Positions 1-10,492 of a DNA stretch of 64,000 nucleotides are shown here, piece after piece (position 1 is the stretch's first letter; each line of letters starts with the position of its first letter). The DNA lies in the NCBI RefSeq assembly GCF_035046485.1, contig NC_085137.1, positions 1,093,977 through 1,157,976 on the forward strand, given 5' to 3'. The notes beneath the pieces are model-generated. The model worked only from the letters and a program-made list of their open reading frames with translations, had not been told where the DNA came from and did no database searches. The translations under genes and the position numbers were made by a program. Source of the stretch: Aedes albopictus. Taxonomy: Eukaryota; Arthropoda; Insecta; Diptera; Culicidae.

Positions 1-522
1 CCCGCACTCACGCACTGACTGTTACCATGGGTACGCAACAACAGGCAGGAGGCGGCACAACAAGGATAGGGTGGGACATTAGTTAAAGCTGCGTGAGCTG
101 CGCGCAGTAAAGAAGGAAGCATCTCGAATAATAATTACCCCTCACATTGTTACCATTAATGTACACTTGTTTCTGAAATTGGCTCTATGTGTGAACGGAG
201 AATAGTTGGCATCCTCGCTCGGCTCGGCTCGGATGACTCTTGGCTTGCTTGGTGGATCGGCGCGGCGGCGCTTTCGTGATTGCGTTGTTTGTGCTTTTGC
301 GCAGCACAGCAGAGCGCGGTCGAATGGGGAAGCCAGCCAGTTTTCTCCAAGGTGTGATTGCAGTTGCAGGAGATTTTTCTATTAAACGCAGAAGCCTGCG
401 TGGTGTTTGCCGGCGGGCCATTGCAGCCCGAGTTAAAGTGGACACTCGAATGAGAAGGGTATTGAGAAGCCTTTTTTCGCGTTTGGCATCGACTACTTTT
501 CCATTTTTCACCAATAACTCTA
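1..522. other. No gene seen
   Basis: Mixed-composition unique sequence. Open frames of 104-137 codons overlap each other on both strands here, share no recognisable domain and look accidental. No tRNA, repeat or element ends were found. Confidence 0.5.
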
Positions 523-659
523 CCCAAGTAACATTTTTTAGTCAAATAGACTAGAAGAGGTTCTTTCAACCATCATAAAACCAAAATAAAAGGTACAAGG
601 TTTTATGACGGTCGTCAAAACCTCTACAAGACTAATTGATCATCAAAATGATACTTGGG
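523..659. mobile_element. Small palindromic MITE, CCCAAGTA ends
   Basis: Begins CCCAAGTAACAT and ends ATGATACTTGGG, an imperfect terminal inverted repeat. The inside is also palindromic: the stretch ending in CATAAAACC (about 549-580) is answered by GGTTTTATGACGG (598 onward) and then CCTCTACAAGACTAA. The whole would fold into one hairpin of about 137 bases. CTA flanks both sides (520-522 and 660-662) and may be a short target duplication. No coding capacity. The terminal motif recurs at 30801, 37213 and 41161. Confidence 0.7.
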
Positions 660-2904
660 CTAGACTCGTTCGCGAAGCAAATAAACTAACCGGATTTTAT
701 TTTATCCTTTAAAAGGAGGCTGATGAGACATTAACCTTCTTGGTGAAGCATTTGCCAAAAAAAAAAAACAAAATAAACTTCAAATGTGCAAACAAGTTGT
801 TCTCGGGATACGCACTAAGGCAAACATCTTAAATTTCACGTTTCTAGCAAAGCCAACGACCAAACACTGTTAAGGGTCTTTGGACAATGATGCCAGATGT
901 CAAATTTTCTAAGCAAATGTTTATCCAAATGTGATGATTTTTTTTTATCTAGTTCGTTTGAATTTGATGATTACTCGATTTCAGAATCACTCTGCAAATT
1001 CGACCAAAGTCATCGAAATTCGGCGGATTTGGCAACGTCTGCCCAGTTTCGTACAGCCTCCTATTGCCAATGCTCTCTACTATTGTCTACCATCGCATCG
1101 TAAGCTCCGCCGACTAGGTACCGGCGGAATATTGTTACGCGAGGAGATGCTCTACCCACTTTGGTCGTCATGGCACACTACTGTGAGCTAAGCACGGAGC
1201 GCAGCAAGCCTTCGCGGGTCCGCTGCATATCCTATTTATTATAACTGCTATTATTCGCAATCGCTTCGCATGCATTGCAACAGCAACAGCAACCGCAGCA
1301 GCCAGCCAGCATGCATGCGAACTTGTACAATAACCTGACAGGCTGCCCAACTGCATTTAGACCCAACGCTCTGCGCGCGGCTTCGACTCGGGCTGTGTGA
1401 ATGAGAGAAGAGGCTCACTATAAGGGTAACACTTATCGCACCCCCCTTTGGACGGTGCCTCCACTCCGCTATGCACAGTAATGAATACGGGGGGAGGTGA
1501 GCAATCGGTTGAGTCGAGTCGGTCGAGGAAAAGTTGTTTTTCGCTGTCTTCCCGTTGCTATCTCCTCTGGTCCAGCGTACCAGTGCATGTACAGTAAAAT
1601 TTATTGTTTCTTCTTCATTTGTTATAACAATGTACCGGGGCCGGAGTGACTTTTCCCGCTTCTTCTCCGGAGAAGGGGCTTTTCCACACCAGCATCAATC
1701 TCTTCCTGATTTCTATGTTATTACGCTTTGGCCGTTGCTTCTTCGTCCGAGGGCAGAGTCTAGGTGGAAATTAGCCTCCGATGCGTCGTCGCCTGCTAGG
1801 CTTTACTAATCTTCATCGCGGCGACACAGGAGAAAAGGCGGCAAGGCAAGGAGCCCTAGTAGGCCGTGTTGCCGTGCTGTGATCATTTATAATCGTAAAA
1901 GTACGTATGCAATGCGTTCGCGAAAGGAGTCCGGTTTTTCTTCTCTTGCCATTTTCAGCGCACATTCGTTTTCGCATTATCAGTGGCGATGCTTAGAAAA
2001 ATATTTTAATTATTTTAGTTTCTTCATTATGCAAGTAGAGAGCAAAAACGGGTCCCTCCCCACTACAGGCCAGAGTTTTATCATTCGATTTTAAGCGTGG
2101 CTTTGTAGTCGCCTTGGTGACCAGCAGGGCTTTTGTGCCCGGTCGTGGCAACCAAGATGCGCCAGATCTAGTACCCACAGTTCATTTTCGTCGCCTCCGC
2201 CTGGCTGGTCTCTTGCGTATGCATGGGATGCGATTCATAATGTGTATTTAAATGGCCACAGTAATTTCCGCCTTATTGGCTTCGGGAGTCGCTCCAATGA
2301 CTTGCGCGCGGCTAGATGATGATGACGGTTAATGAAAAACTAGTTTTCGCTTCTTATCCATGTTGCGTCGTCTTGCGTCCATTCCACCGGGCAACAGTTA
2401 GTGTGTCGTTAAAATATAAATTAAATGAATGAAGCCCAACATTTTTCTCTTTTCAGTTGAAATTGTTATTGCTGCTAATTAATGCGAGGAGCTGAGTGGT
2501 TATTTCAAAATTATCAGTTTTGAGTGTGTCTCTCTACCGTTGGGACAGGTATCTCTAACGCTAATCACAGCAGGCTTGGGCTTGGAGCTTGTGGTGACAC
2601 TGTTTACCATTTGTGTGATTCTCTGTCCACTGAAAAGTTTGCAAGGGTCAGTAGGCTGGACGTTTAGTTGATATATGAAGTCGCAAAAGCTTCGGAAATG
2701 CCACCTGATGTCGTTGCTCGTTGGCTGCTTGCTCATGTGGTATCCAGCATGGATTGGAAATGTCTTAATCTTTTCCGGTTAGACGAGTTCATAATAGATA
2801 TATGTTCATTAAGAAATGCGTTTAAGATTTCAAAGGAGTAATGATGAAATTAGTAGGCTATTGCATGTACAATATATTGATTTTAGTTCTATCAATCAGT
2901 CAGT
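660..2904. other. Unique sequence, no gene recognised
   Basis: Moderately GC-rich stretch with CAG/CAA runs near 1278-1310 and CT-rich tracts near 1540-1700. It could be intronic or gene-flanking DNA. Open frames are below 95 codons and uninformative. I see no RNA gene or element terminus. Confidence 0.45.
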
Positions 2905-2985
2905 ACCACGGCATACAACAAGACAAGGTAGGATATTTACCATGTAAACATCAATTTTGAACGTAAACATGTGACGTAATTCTAC
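2905..2985 (+). repeat. Dispersed repeat copy (pair with 23.7 kb)
   Basis: Shares ACGGCATACAACAAGACAAG, then a GTAGG run and later GTAAACA and TTTTG-ACG words, with 23693-23775 in the same orientation. The family is not identified; a decayed LINE or SINE tail is possible. Confidence 0.5.
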
Positions 2986-3349
2986 GAGTATTAAATTGAT
3001 GTGGAGTAAAAGAGCATTTTATTCACGCCATGGAGTGATTTGAAGTACGTCATCGGCAGTTTTTAGAAAAGTATCACCTTCTAATTTGGCCTTTGTAACC
3101 ATGCCAAAAGCGGAATCCTAGTGTATGGCCCGAGTCTTCATATTTATACAGACTGTCAAAGGTACACAGATCTCAGTTTTATACCATTCCAAGTTTGGTC
3201 TGATGTTTATCAATGGGTCAGTGATAAAAGTGCATTTTGGACACTTTGTTTAAAAAAAATGAACTCAGTGAAGAGTTCAATAGTCATATCTCCTGTATTT
3301 TTCCATAGATTATAAGATGTGTATCACACACCCGATAGGAAATTTCTGT

Positions 3350-4795
3350 AGGAGTTTCTATAGCACATCAAGAGCTCTAGCCAGGATTAGACCAGGAATT
3401 ACAACCGGGTTTTGCCAGATTCTGTTCAGGATTTCTCTAGAAACTAATTCCGATATTCCTTGAGGATTACTCCTTCTAGCCTTCTTCTGAAATTCCTAAC
3501 AGGCCCTCTCTAAGATTTCTCCAGGAACTCCGTCCAGGATTCCTCCTGAGATTCCATCTGGGACTTCAAGGGATTTCTTCTGGGACTTCTCCAGGAGTTC
3601 TGGGAATCCTTCAGGAATTCCATCTGAGGCTTTTCTAAAAACTTCTTTTGGAATGTATTCAGAAGTTTTCTATTCGACTTCGAGAAGGTATTACTGGAAA
3701 AATGGAATCTCGAAGTAAACTGCTGGAACAAAATCAGAAGCAGAAGGAACTTGCTGGGGTACTATCTCAAGGAAATCATGTAGAAACTTCATAAGGAATT
3801 CCAGAGTTCCTGAAGAAAATCCAGAAATCTAGAAGCACTTCCTAACAGAAGCTCCCGGAAGAATCCCCGATGGGATCTCAGGAATCCCAGAAGGAATGAA
3901 TTCCTAAAGGAATCCTGGAAGGAGTTTCTTGAAGTATCCCAGAGAAGTTTCTATAAGAATACCGAAAGAAATTCGTGAAGGTTTCATGGAAGGATCTTAA
4001 AAACAATTTTTGAAGAAATCCCAGAAGGAACTCTGTGAGGAATCTCTCATAGAATTCATGGAAGGAATCCACGGAATTTTCGAAGGAGTCTCCGAAAGAA
4101 ACCCTGAAGAAATCCTAAAAGAAACCCCAGGTGAAATTGCTGGAATTTCCAGGAAGACTTTGTGTACAAAACTTCTGAAGACATTGCAAGCAAAATTATG
4201 TAAAGAACCTCTTAGGGAACTCCTGGATGATTCCAGAAACTCCTTTTGAAAGCCCAGAAGAAATTCATTGAAGTCCCAGAAGGAAGCTCAGCAGGAATCC
4301 TGAACGAAGTTCCTGGAGATTGGAACCTACTGAGAATTTCAGACGGGATCCCAGAGGAAATTTGGGAAGAAACCCCAAAAAGAATCTCAGATCGAGACCC
4401 GGAGGAATCACAGAAGGAAATTCCTTGAGGTACCCTAGAATAAATTTGTGGAGACACCACGGAAGAAATTTTTGGAGGCATCTCAGGAAAAAATGCTGGG
4501 GTAATCCTAAACGAAATTCCTGGAGGAATCTCGGAAGGAATTTTGAAAGAATCTAGGAACTTCTGAAGTAATCTCAGAAGGTATTTCTTAACAGGTACCA
4601 GAAAAAACCAGGAAGAATACCGGGAGTGCTTCCCGGGGGGAATCTGACAAGAGCTCTTAAAGGAATCCCAGACGGAACTTCTTTATGAACCTCAAAAGAA
4701 ACGCCTGGAAGAACCTCAGAGGGAACTTCTGAAGGAATCCTAAATCAACCCCCGGAAGAATCTCACTAAGATCTCCCTGGGAAGCCAAAAGAAAC
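3350..4795. repeat. 12-bp-type array in two opposed arms
   Basis: Degenerate tandem repeat related to GGAATTCCTGGA. From about 3350 to 3740 the strand reads as the pyrimidine-rich complement (TTCCTCCAGGA-type); from about 3760 to 4795 it reads as GGAATTCC-type, so the arms face each other. A specific example: the stretch at about 3529-3600 is the imperfect reverse complement of about 4250-4320 (GAAGTCCCAGAAGG against CCATCTGGGACTTC). Open frames such as 4010-4249 (+) and 3510-3731 (-) are by-products of the repeat. Confidence 0.75.
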
Positions 4796-5205
4796 TCTTC
4801 ATGGAGTGCCACCGTTCCGCCATCAAGTCATAAATAAGCACACTTTCTCACGCATGTGAACCCCACCTGTTGAAATCAATCAAACCACTCATGAAAAGCA
4901 CAGCAAAGAAAACCGTAGACATCGTAGTTACTACTCCGCGATTGACCAGAACAATCGAAGTTGCACAGAGAATCAATGAATGGTGCTTGGGACTAGCTAC
5001 ACACTCTCAATGTGCACAATTCGAGAGTTCAATATTTTTAAGTCGATAACGGCGTCGGCCACGTCCTTACGGTCATCGGCAAAGAAAAGGAATGTTAGTT
5101 CGACAACCGTTGGAGCCGTGGAATCCACAGCATCCCCACAGTTGCCTCGGGAAGGAGTATTTGTTAGTAGGGTAGGCTAAGGTGTGGATCTTGGAGCCAC
5201 CTTTG
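4796..5205. other. Unique or old repeat-derived sequence
   Basis: Non-array segment between two array blocks. The reverse strand contains AAGGACGTGGCCGACGCCGT, which resembles dispersed LINE-tail sequence I associate with Aedes (recollection, not verified). A 66-codon open frame (4980-5180 +) has no recognisable domain. Confidence 0.35.
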
Positions 5206-5400
5206 GTAAGTGATAGGATCTAGGGTTCCTCCAGGAGTTTCCTCTGGGATTCTTAACTTTGATCTTCTGAGATTCTTAACATTTGAACCCTCTCCACGAG
5301 CTCCGTCCAGGATTCCTGCTGAGATTCCTTCTGGGACTTCAAGGAATTTCTTCTGGGCTTTCTGGAGTTTCTGGAACCCTCCAAGAGTTTCACGACACGG
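5206..5400 (-). repeat. Short pyrimidine-rich arm of the 12-bp-type array
   Basis: Contains the same 70-base stretch as 3529-3600 in the same orientation (GAGCTCCGTCCAGGATTCCT, then CTTCAAGGAATTTCTTCTGGG), so it is a duplicated piece of the 3.35-kb array. Open frames at 5210-5549 are by-products. Confidence 0.65.
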
Positions 5401-6299
5401 TCTTTATCCCGATTATGATTTATTTGGTCGCGATAGTAAGGGTAATGCACATACGTCAACGATCGTTCAATATTAAACACGTCACCGCATTGATCGTTTA
5501 CTTAACCGTGAAAACCGTCTTTCCCACGAAAGCTATCGCACGCCTCTGATTCCGCATACACTATTCGCGTCCCCATCTCCCTACCGAGAAAACCAACCGA
5601 CTCACGAAAATAGTCACGCGTTTCTCACATTATTGAATATACGGAGAAAAAACTTTCAAGCTTACATAGCTATTTCCGAATTATGTATTTTACTAAGAGT
5701 AGTGCCAAATAAAATGTATTTTTTTTTTCAATTTCCACGAGAGTTTATGATTGGAACTTAATGTTATGAACAAATATTGTGGAATAATAACTACACATAA
5801 ATTTACCTAAATCCAGATTCGAACTCGAGACCCGTCGATTGCCAGCCGCACGCCTGCACCATCCTAGAGATGATGAATTGCAGCACTCAAATCAAAACAT
5901 AAACTTCCCGTGGTTTAATAATGATCAGACTTCGACTCCTATTCAGCAGTGGTGAATTAGCACAGACATTAAATATGGTAAACGACTGAGCAACAGATTA
6001 ATTCAGCTGTTGTTCAGTTAAAAACACGAGTTTTCCATCATGTGCTCTGAGTCGAAGTATGATGAAACGAAAGCGCTTATTTGACTTGTGAAAAATACGT
6101 TATACAGATACATGTGCTAATTTTTACAAGAACTTCACAAGAAGCATAAAAAAGTCTTGTTAAAATATGTTGTAAAAGAATCACTGCGAGTCGAATAAAA
6201 ATCTGATTAATCTTGAAAAGTGTTTTAAATTATCATTGTTAATACCAATACGAAAAGTTGAACATTGGCTACCTTTTCAATTGGAATAGCATTTGTACA
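5401..6299. other. No gene; possible tRNA-like relic at 5815-5875
   Basis: AT-rich unique sequence. On the minus strand near 5815-5875 the word GAGTTCGAATC resembles a pol III B box, and GTGCGGCTGGCAATCGACGG upstream could be a degraded tRNA-like domain. This is too weak to call a SINE. Confidence 0.3.
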
Positions 6300-6307
6300 G
6301 TAATGTG

Positions 6308-6686
6308 CAAGTATGGGATCATTCATTTGCAATCAATTACATTCACTTGCCGTTAACTCGCTTCAGAAACATCGTTGCAAAAATCAATGTATGGACACAT
6401 CTTCATTTTTGTTTTACCTAAAACTTTGTAGAACAATGTACTAGCGTAGCATCAATAATTAAGTCAACAGAAACGAGCAAACGCAACTCTCCACGGCGTG
6501 AATGTAATTTACATTCACGGCGTGGAGAGTTGCCTTCACAGCTCGCTCACGACTTTGGTATGCGTGTGCGACCCTAATGTCATTCGGCGAACTTTCAGAT
6601 AAAACTACACTACTTGATAGCATGCTTCTGAACTGAGATAGTAGCAAGTGAATGTAATTTTTTGCAAATGAATGATCCCATCCTTG
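6308..6686. mobile_element. Foldback hAT-type MITE with 8-bp target duplication
   Basis: The 379-bp element begins CAAGTATGGGATCATTCATT and ends with the reverse complement of CAAGGATGGGATCATTCATT. It is flanked by the identical octamer GTAATGTG at 6300-6307 and 6687-6694. The 8-bp duplication and CA(A/G)GG-type ends fit non-autonomous hAT elements. The centre is a perfect hairpin: ACTCTCCACGGCGTGAATGT and its complement meet near 6510. No transposase is encoded. A relative lies at 8282-8686. Confidence 0.88.
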
Positions 6687-6694
6687 GTAATGTG

Positions 6695-7971
6695 TACAGC
6701 AATATTTTAGTCCAGCTATAATTACTATTATAAAGCAACAATTCTGCATGCATGCTTGTTTGCGGCTGGCGATTGTTACTGTATTACTGTATTTCTATCA
6801 TCTTTATCGCTTCAATATTAGGCCAACACCAGAGCTACAAAATGAATTTGCAAATATTACCAGCCTCCAGGAGTCCTCATGAAAACGCATTGGTGAAATT
6901 ACCCTAACTCCTTCTAGGATGTCAAGAAAAAAAATGGAATGATCTCACCCAGTTCCATATCGTCGGACGACTACAACCACTCCTTGATTCCTTCAATTTT
7001 CTGCAATACTGTGCTACCAAGTCTACAGTATGCCTCATAAAAAAATGCGAAAGTTTTAAAATACATTGTTCACCTGCTTCCAATCGATAAACCATGCATT
7101 TATCTATTGGATTATATAGTCGGGACACTGATTTAACAATGACATAGAAACATTTAGTAATTTTAATCATAAATATTTGAAAAAATAATGTTGAACATAT
7201 GGATTTCAAAAACGTCCACGCCTCAGAGGTTTTTGAAGGCTATTAATTTCTTAAAATTGCTCTCAGTCACATTCAATTGAATTTTATTTCAAGAACGCAC
7301 TTCCATAGCTTGACAAGGTATTTAGGCGTCCGTTGGTGGTTTGAACAAATAAGAAAATTTTCTGTCTTTCAAATTATGGGACATTTACTGCAAAATGTAG
7401 TGTACGACAAATCAAAATTTTCAGAAAATAATATGTATGATGCATCAAACTGTTTTCAAGTACTACATATTTGTGTCTATCATGAATGTAGGTTTATGAA
7501 ACTTCATTAGCAAGAAATTATCTTCATTTATTTTCAAACAGTGTGAAGTTATTAGCTGATCAATCTAATACACGACTTTTGAAATATGCCCATTTTTTAG
7601 TATTTGCTTCCTAAGCATCTGATATTGTTTTCAAACAGTTTTCTAAACATGGGCATTTTCAAGAGTATTTAATTCTGCGTGATTCCTATGCATTAAAAAG
7701 TTTCCAACCAAATTCGTTAAGCTCAAATAATTTGAGGAAAAATTGATTTATTTTAGAAATTGTGGGCAATTATGAGGCATCGCATGTACGAAACCAATCA
7801 ATATTTTGAAACAAATTTGAGATATCCTGTATGATAACCACCTGCTTATTGTAGCCTTATCTTAAAAGGACGGATTCATTATCAATATTGCACCAAAAAT
7901 TATTAGAAAACGAAATAAATAAATTTTCGCATTTTTTTATGGGTCATACTGTACACTGTGGAATATAGTAT
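6695..7971. other. AT-rich unique sequence, no gene seen
   Basis: Only frames below 100 codons, none with recognisable domains. No element termini recognised. Confidence 0.45.
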
Positions 7972-8023
7972 GCACTGCTTTTCGTTATATGCTAACAGGA
8001 CTCAAATCAATGATTGCTACGAT
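7972..8023 (+). repeat. Dispersed repeat copy (pair with 10.44 kb)
   Basis: TGCACTGCTTTTC, an ATGCTNANAGGACT word and AATGATTGCTACGATCCTA are shared in order and orientation with 10440-10492. The parent family is unknown; the nearby coding-like minus-strand sequence may belong to it. Confidence 0.55.
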
Positions 8024-8169
8024 CCTACATCTCTCTTCTTTTCTTCTTTTCAAATCATTTCAGAAGTATATGTCTGTTTGTTTCAGCCTGCTTGTTTCGA
8101 GTAGTTTACTGGAATTCTTGCGATGAACATCTTCTGGTTTCCCTTCCGTCCTGAATATGCTGCGAATCC

Positions 8170-8850
8170 TACTTACCAAAACCAAGATGGAATAGATCGA
8201 AGATTTCATGTTTTGAAGCTTCTGCAGGCTGTTAGTTGTTGGTACTGTCCATCTCGCGAACAAATCATCTAGTGTCGTGATCAAGGATGGGAACACTCAC
8301 TTGAAAAGAGTTACACTCACTTGCAGTTTTCTCAGCTCAGAAGCGTGCAATCAAGAAACGATGTATGGACGACTTTTGCCTTGTGGTTTGGTCTAAAAAT
8401 TTTCCGAAAAGAGTAGGTGTTGCAAACACACACCAAAGTCGTGAAGGAGCTGCGAAGGCAACTTTCCACGAGGTGAATGTAAATTACACTCACCTCATGA
8501 AGAGTTTCTTTCTCAGACCTGTCTCGGCTTGAGATGCGCTTGCGATTCCTACTCTATTCGACAAAATTTTAAACCAAACTACATACAAGGCAAAATCGTC
8601 CATACATTGTTTCTTGTTTGCATGCGTCTGAGCTGAGAAAATAGCAAGTGAGAGCAACTCTTTGCAAGTGAGTGTTCCCATCCCTGATTTGTGATCTTGC
8701 TCGACAAGCAGAATCATTGTAATTGTGTCTACCTTCACACCGAGTGCTCCGGGACCGTTTTTGTGCGTAGTTCTCATAAATGGCATTCAGTACTTTATCC
8801 TCTTCTGTTGCTGACTTGAAGTTGCTCATCAAATTCGGAGTGGTTTTTGC
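8170..8850 (-). pseudogene. Coding-like minus-strand fragments split by a MITE
   Basis: I do not recognise the product. Reading right to left, an open segment (about 8832-8687) with words such as DKVLNAIYENYAQ runs into the MITE at 8686-8282. Another open segment (about 8281-8180) with LDDLFARWTVPTTNSLQKL continues on the far side and ends TTTTG followed by GTAAGTAGG, a good splice donor. Two frames compete in the first part, so a frameshift is likely. It could be a decayed exon of a host gene or part of an unrecognised transposon; the short repeat at 7972-8023, also found at 10.44 kb, slightly favours the transposon. Confidence 0.22.
8282..8686. mobile_element. Second copy of the hAT-type foldback MITE
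   Basis: The 405-bp element begins CAAGGATGGGAACACTCACTTG-like and ends with the complement of CAGGGATGGGAACACTCACT. Its centre (about 8463-8495) is the palindrome GGTGAATGT-AAATT-ACACTCACC. Ends, CACTTGCA subterminal words and centre match the copy at 6308-6686. Flanking octamers GTCGTGAT (8274-8281) and TTTGTGAT (8688-8695) agree at 6 of 8 bases if one base was gained, a possible decayed duplication. Open frames inside (8490-8786 -) are by-products. Confidence 0.82.
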
Positions 8851-9399
8851 TGCAGCATGGCGTCAGGTCATCCCAGCCGCTGAGTTGGAATTTGACTAAT
8901 AAAGAAAAATTATGCATCGCTTAAAATAGCGAAAGCCTAGCTCTCTTTTTACAAAAAATAATAATAAAGAAATTTGACATTTTCACATTGACATTTATAG
9001 TGGAATCATTCCTAAAGTCTCATAGTTCTATTTTATAATCGTACTTTCATTCCAAATAATGATTTAATTTGTGAGCTCCAATTCTCGAAGAATGGCTTCT
9101 GGGACTCACATTTATTCTGTTGCTCCGGGTTCGCACCTTCTCAAATACGCATCATCCCTGAGATTCTAGATTCTTCAGTAGACCGGAGTATTCGCACAGC
9201 AAAGCGCTCTCTCTTATTGTAAAAGACTTCCATAAGAATCCGGGGTCCATCGTCAGGATTTTGAGAGCCAACTAGATTTTACAAGCTCCGGGACCAGACC
9301 TTCCTGAATAGACTTGATTCCTGAGATTTCGGACCGTACCATTGGTCAGGCCATCACTTGGAAGAAATTTTCTCCGTTGCTTGAGGTCGACTTGTGAAG
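8850..9399. other. Unique sequence, no gene seen
   Basis: AT-rich then mixed sequence with no sizeable open frame and no recognised repeat. Confidence 0.45.
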
Positions 9400-9401
9400 T
9401 A

Positions 9402-10371
9402 GGGGAAGACGGGGTAAGACGGCCACCCTAAGCCATAAAAATCGTAACCTAACACTGACAATGATTTACACTAGTTTCAACACAGCATATCATTTTTCGA
9501 AGTGTTGGGCATGCAAGAAAATTATTTTTCGATTTGTTCTGTTGAAACTTTTATAATTTTGAGCTATTTGAAAATTTGATTAAAAAGCACTTTATTTTTT
9601 GACGACGGGGTAAGACGGCCCACCAGCGGGGTAAGAAGGACCATCACTATTTTTTAAAGTAATAGTGATTAGAAATGTTTGAATTCCATTCGTTGAAATA
9701 AGATATGACTCCTTCAAGTCCCTCACATGGAAAATTGGTTAACATAATTGCCCGGGGGTTACCATTTATTATTTTTATTGGGGTATCGTAAATATGGATA
9801 CTCAAACACCCATTTACATCACAAAAATGATGTTTCTGGTTACGTCCAGCGCAAACAACGCAAATATGAGTTTATTTATGTGAAATGGCATATTTTCAAC
9901 AAACAATTTTCGATAAATTGGGTGCAGCCATATTATTCTATGAACTGGGGGGTGGCCGTCTTACCCCGTTCGAGGTGGTCGCTTTTACCCCGCTTGGGCA
10001 GATTTTACTCATGAGGCTAGTTTATAAGGATTTTTGTTTTCAATCTCAATCCCGTTCCTCTTATGTTTTGTTAACATTCCTGGTAAGTTATGAACGGGTT
10101 ACTTTTTTGGTTTGAAAACGTTATTCCGAATCAAAATCTTTAAGGTTATATGCGACAAAATTAGATCAAATACATCATCATGGAGCAAAATCTTTGTTTT
10201 GTTTATTTGTTTTGAAAATCTCAATATAAACATTGCGCAAAATGGCTCAAAATGACAAATATTTCTTACTTGAACAGAGTACTAAGTGAAAGTTTATAGA
10301 AAACGGCATTTTCATGGTGAACTGTAGGTGGTCCGTCTTACCCCGGCGGGCCTTCTTACCCCGTCTTCCCC
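9402..10371. mobile_element. TA-flanked element with repeated GGGGTAAGACGG ends
   Basis: Both ends read GGGGAAGACGGGGTAAGA inward, and TA flanks the element at 9400-9401 and 10372-10373. The motif GGGGTAAGA(C/A)GG occurs repeatedly near both ends: at about 9411, 9607 and 9628 in one orientation and near 9955, 9985, 10333 and 10352 in the other. The size is 970 bp. TA flanks suggest a Tc1/mariner-type or other TA-targeting non-autonomous element, but the superfamily is an inference. The 88-codon frame at 9748-10014 is not a transposase. Confidence 0.8.
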
Positions 10372-10439
10372 TAATTTCCTTGTCGCCAGTGAAGAGACGC
10401 CTACTCTGATCGACGGAAGAGAAACGAATGAATTTGTGA

Positions 10440-10492
10440 TGCACTGCTTTTCACACATGCTGAGAGGACTTAAATGAATGATTGCTACGATC
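10440..10492 (+). repeat. Dispersed repeat copy (pair with 7.97 kb)
   Basis: Same orientation match to 7972-8023, ending AATGATTGCTACGATCCTA. The copies diverge immediately afterwards. Confidence 0.55.

Noticed and set aside
5815..5875. Minus-strand SINE head
   Set aside because: Only a B-box-like word is convincing; no body, tail or target duplication.
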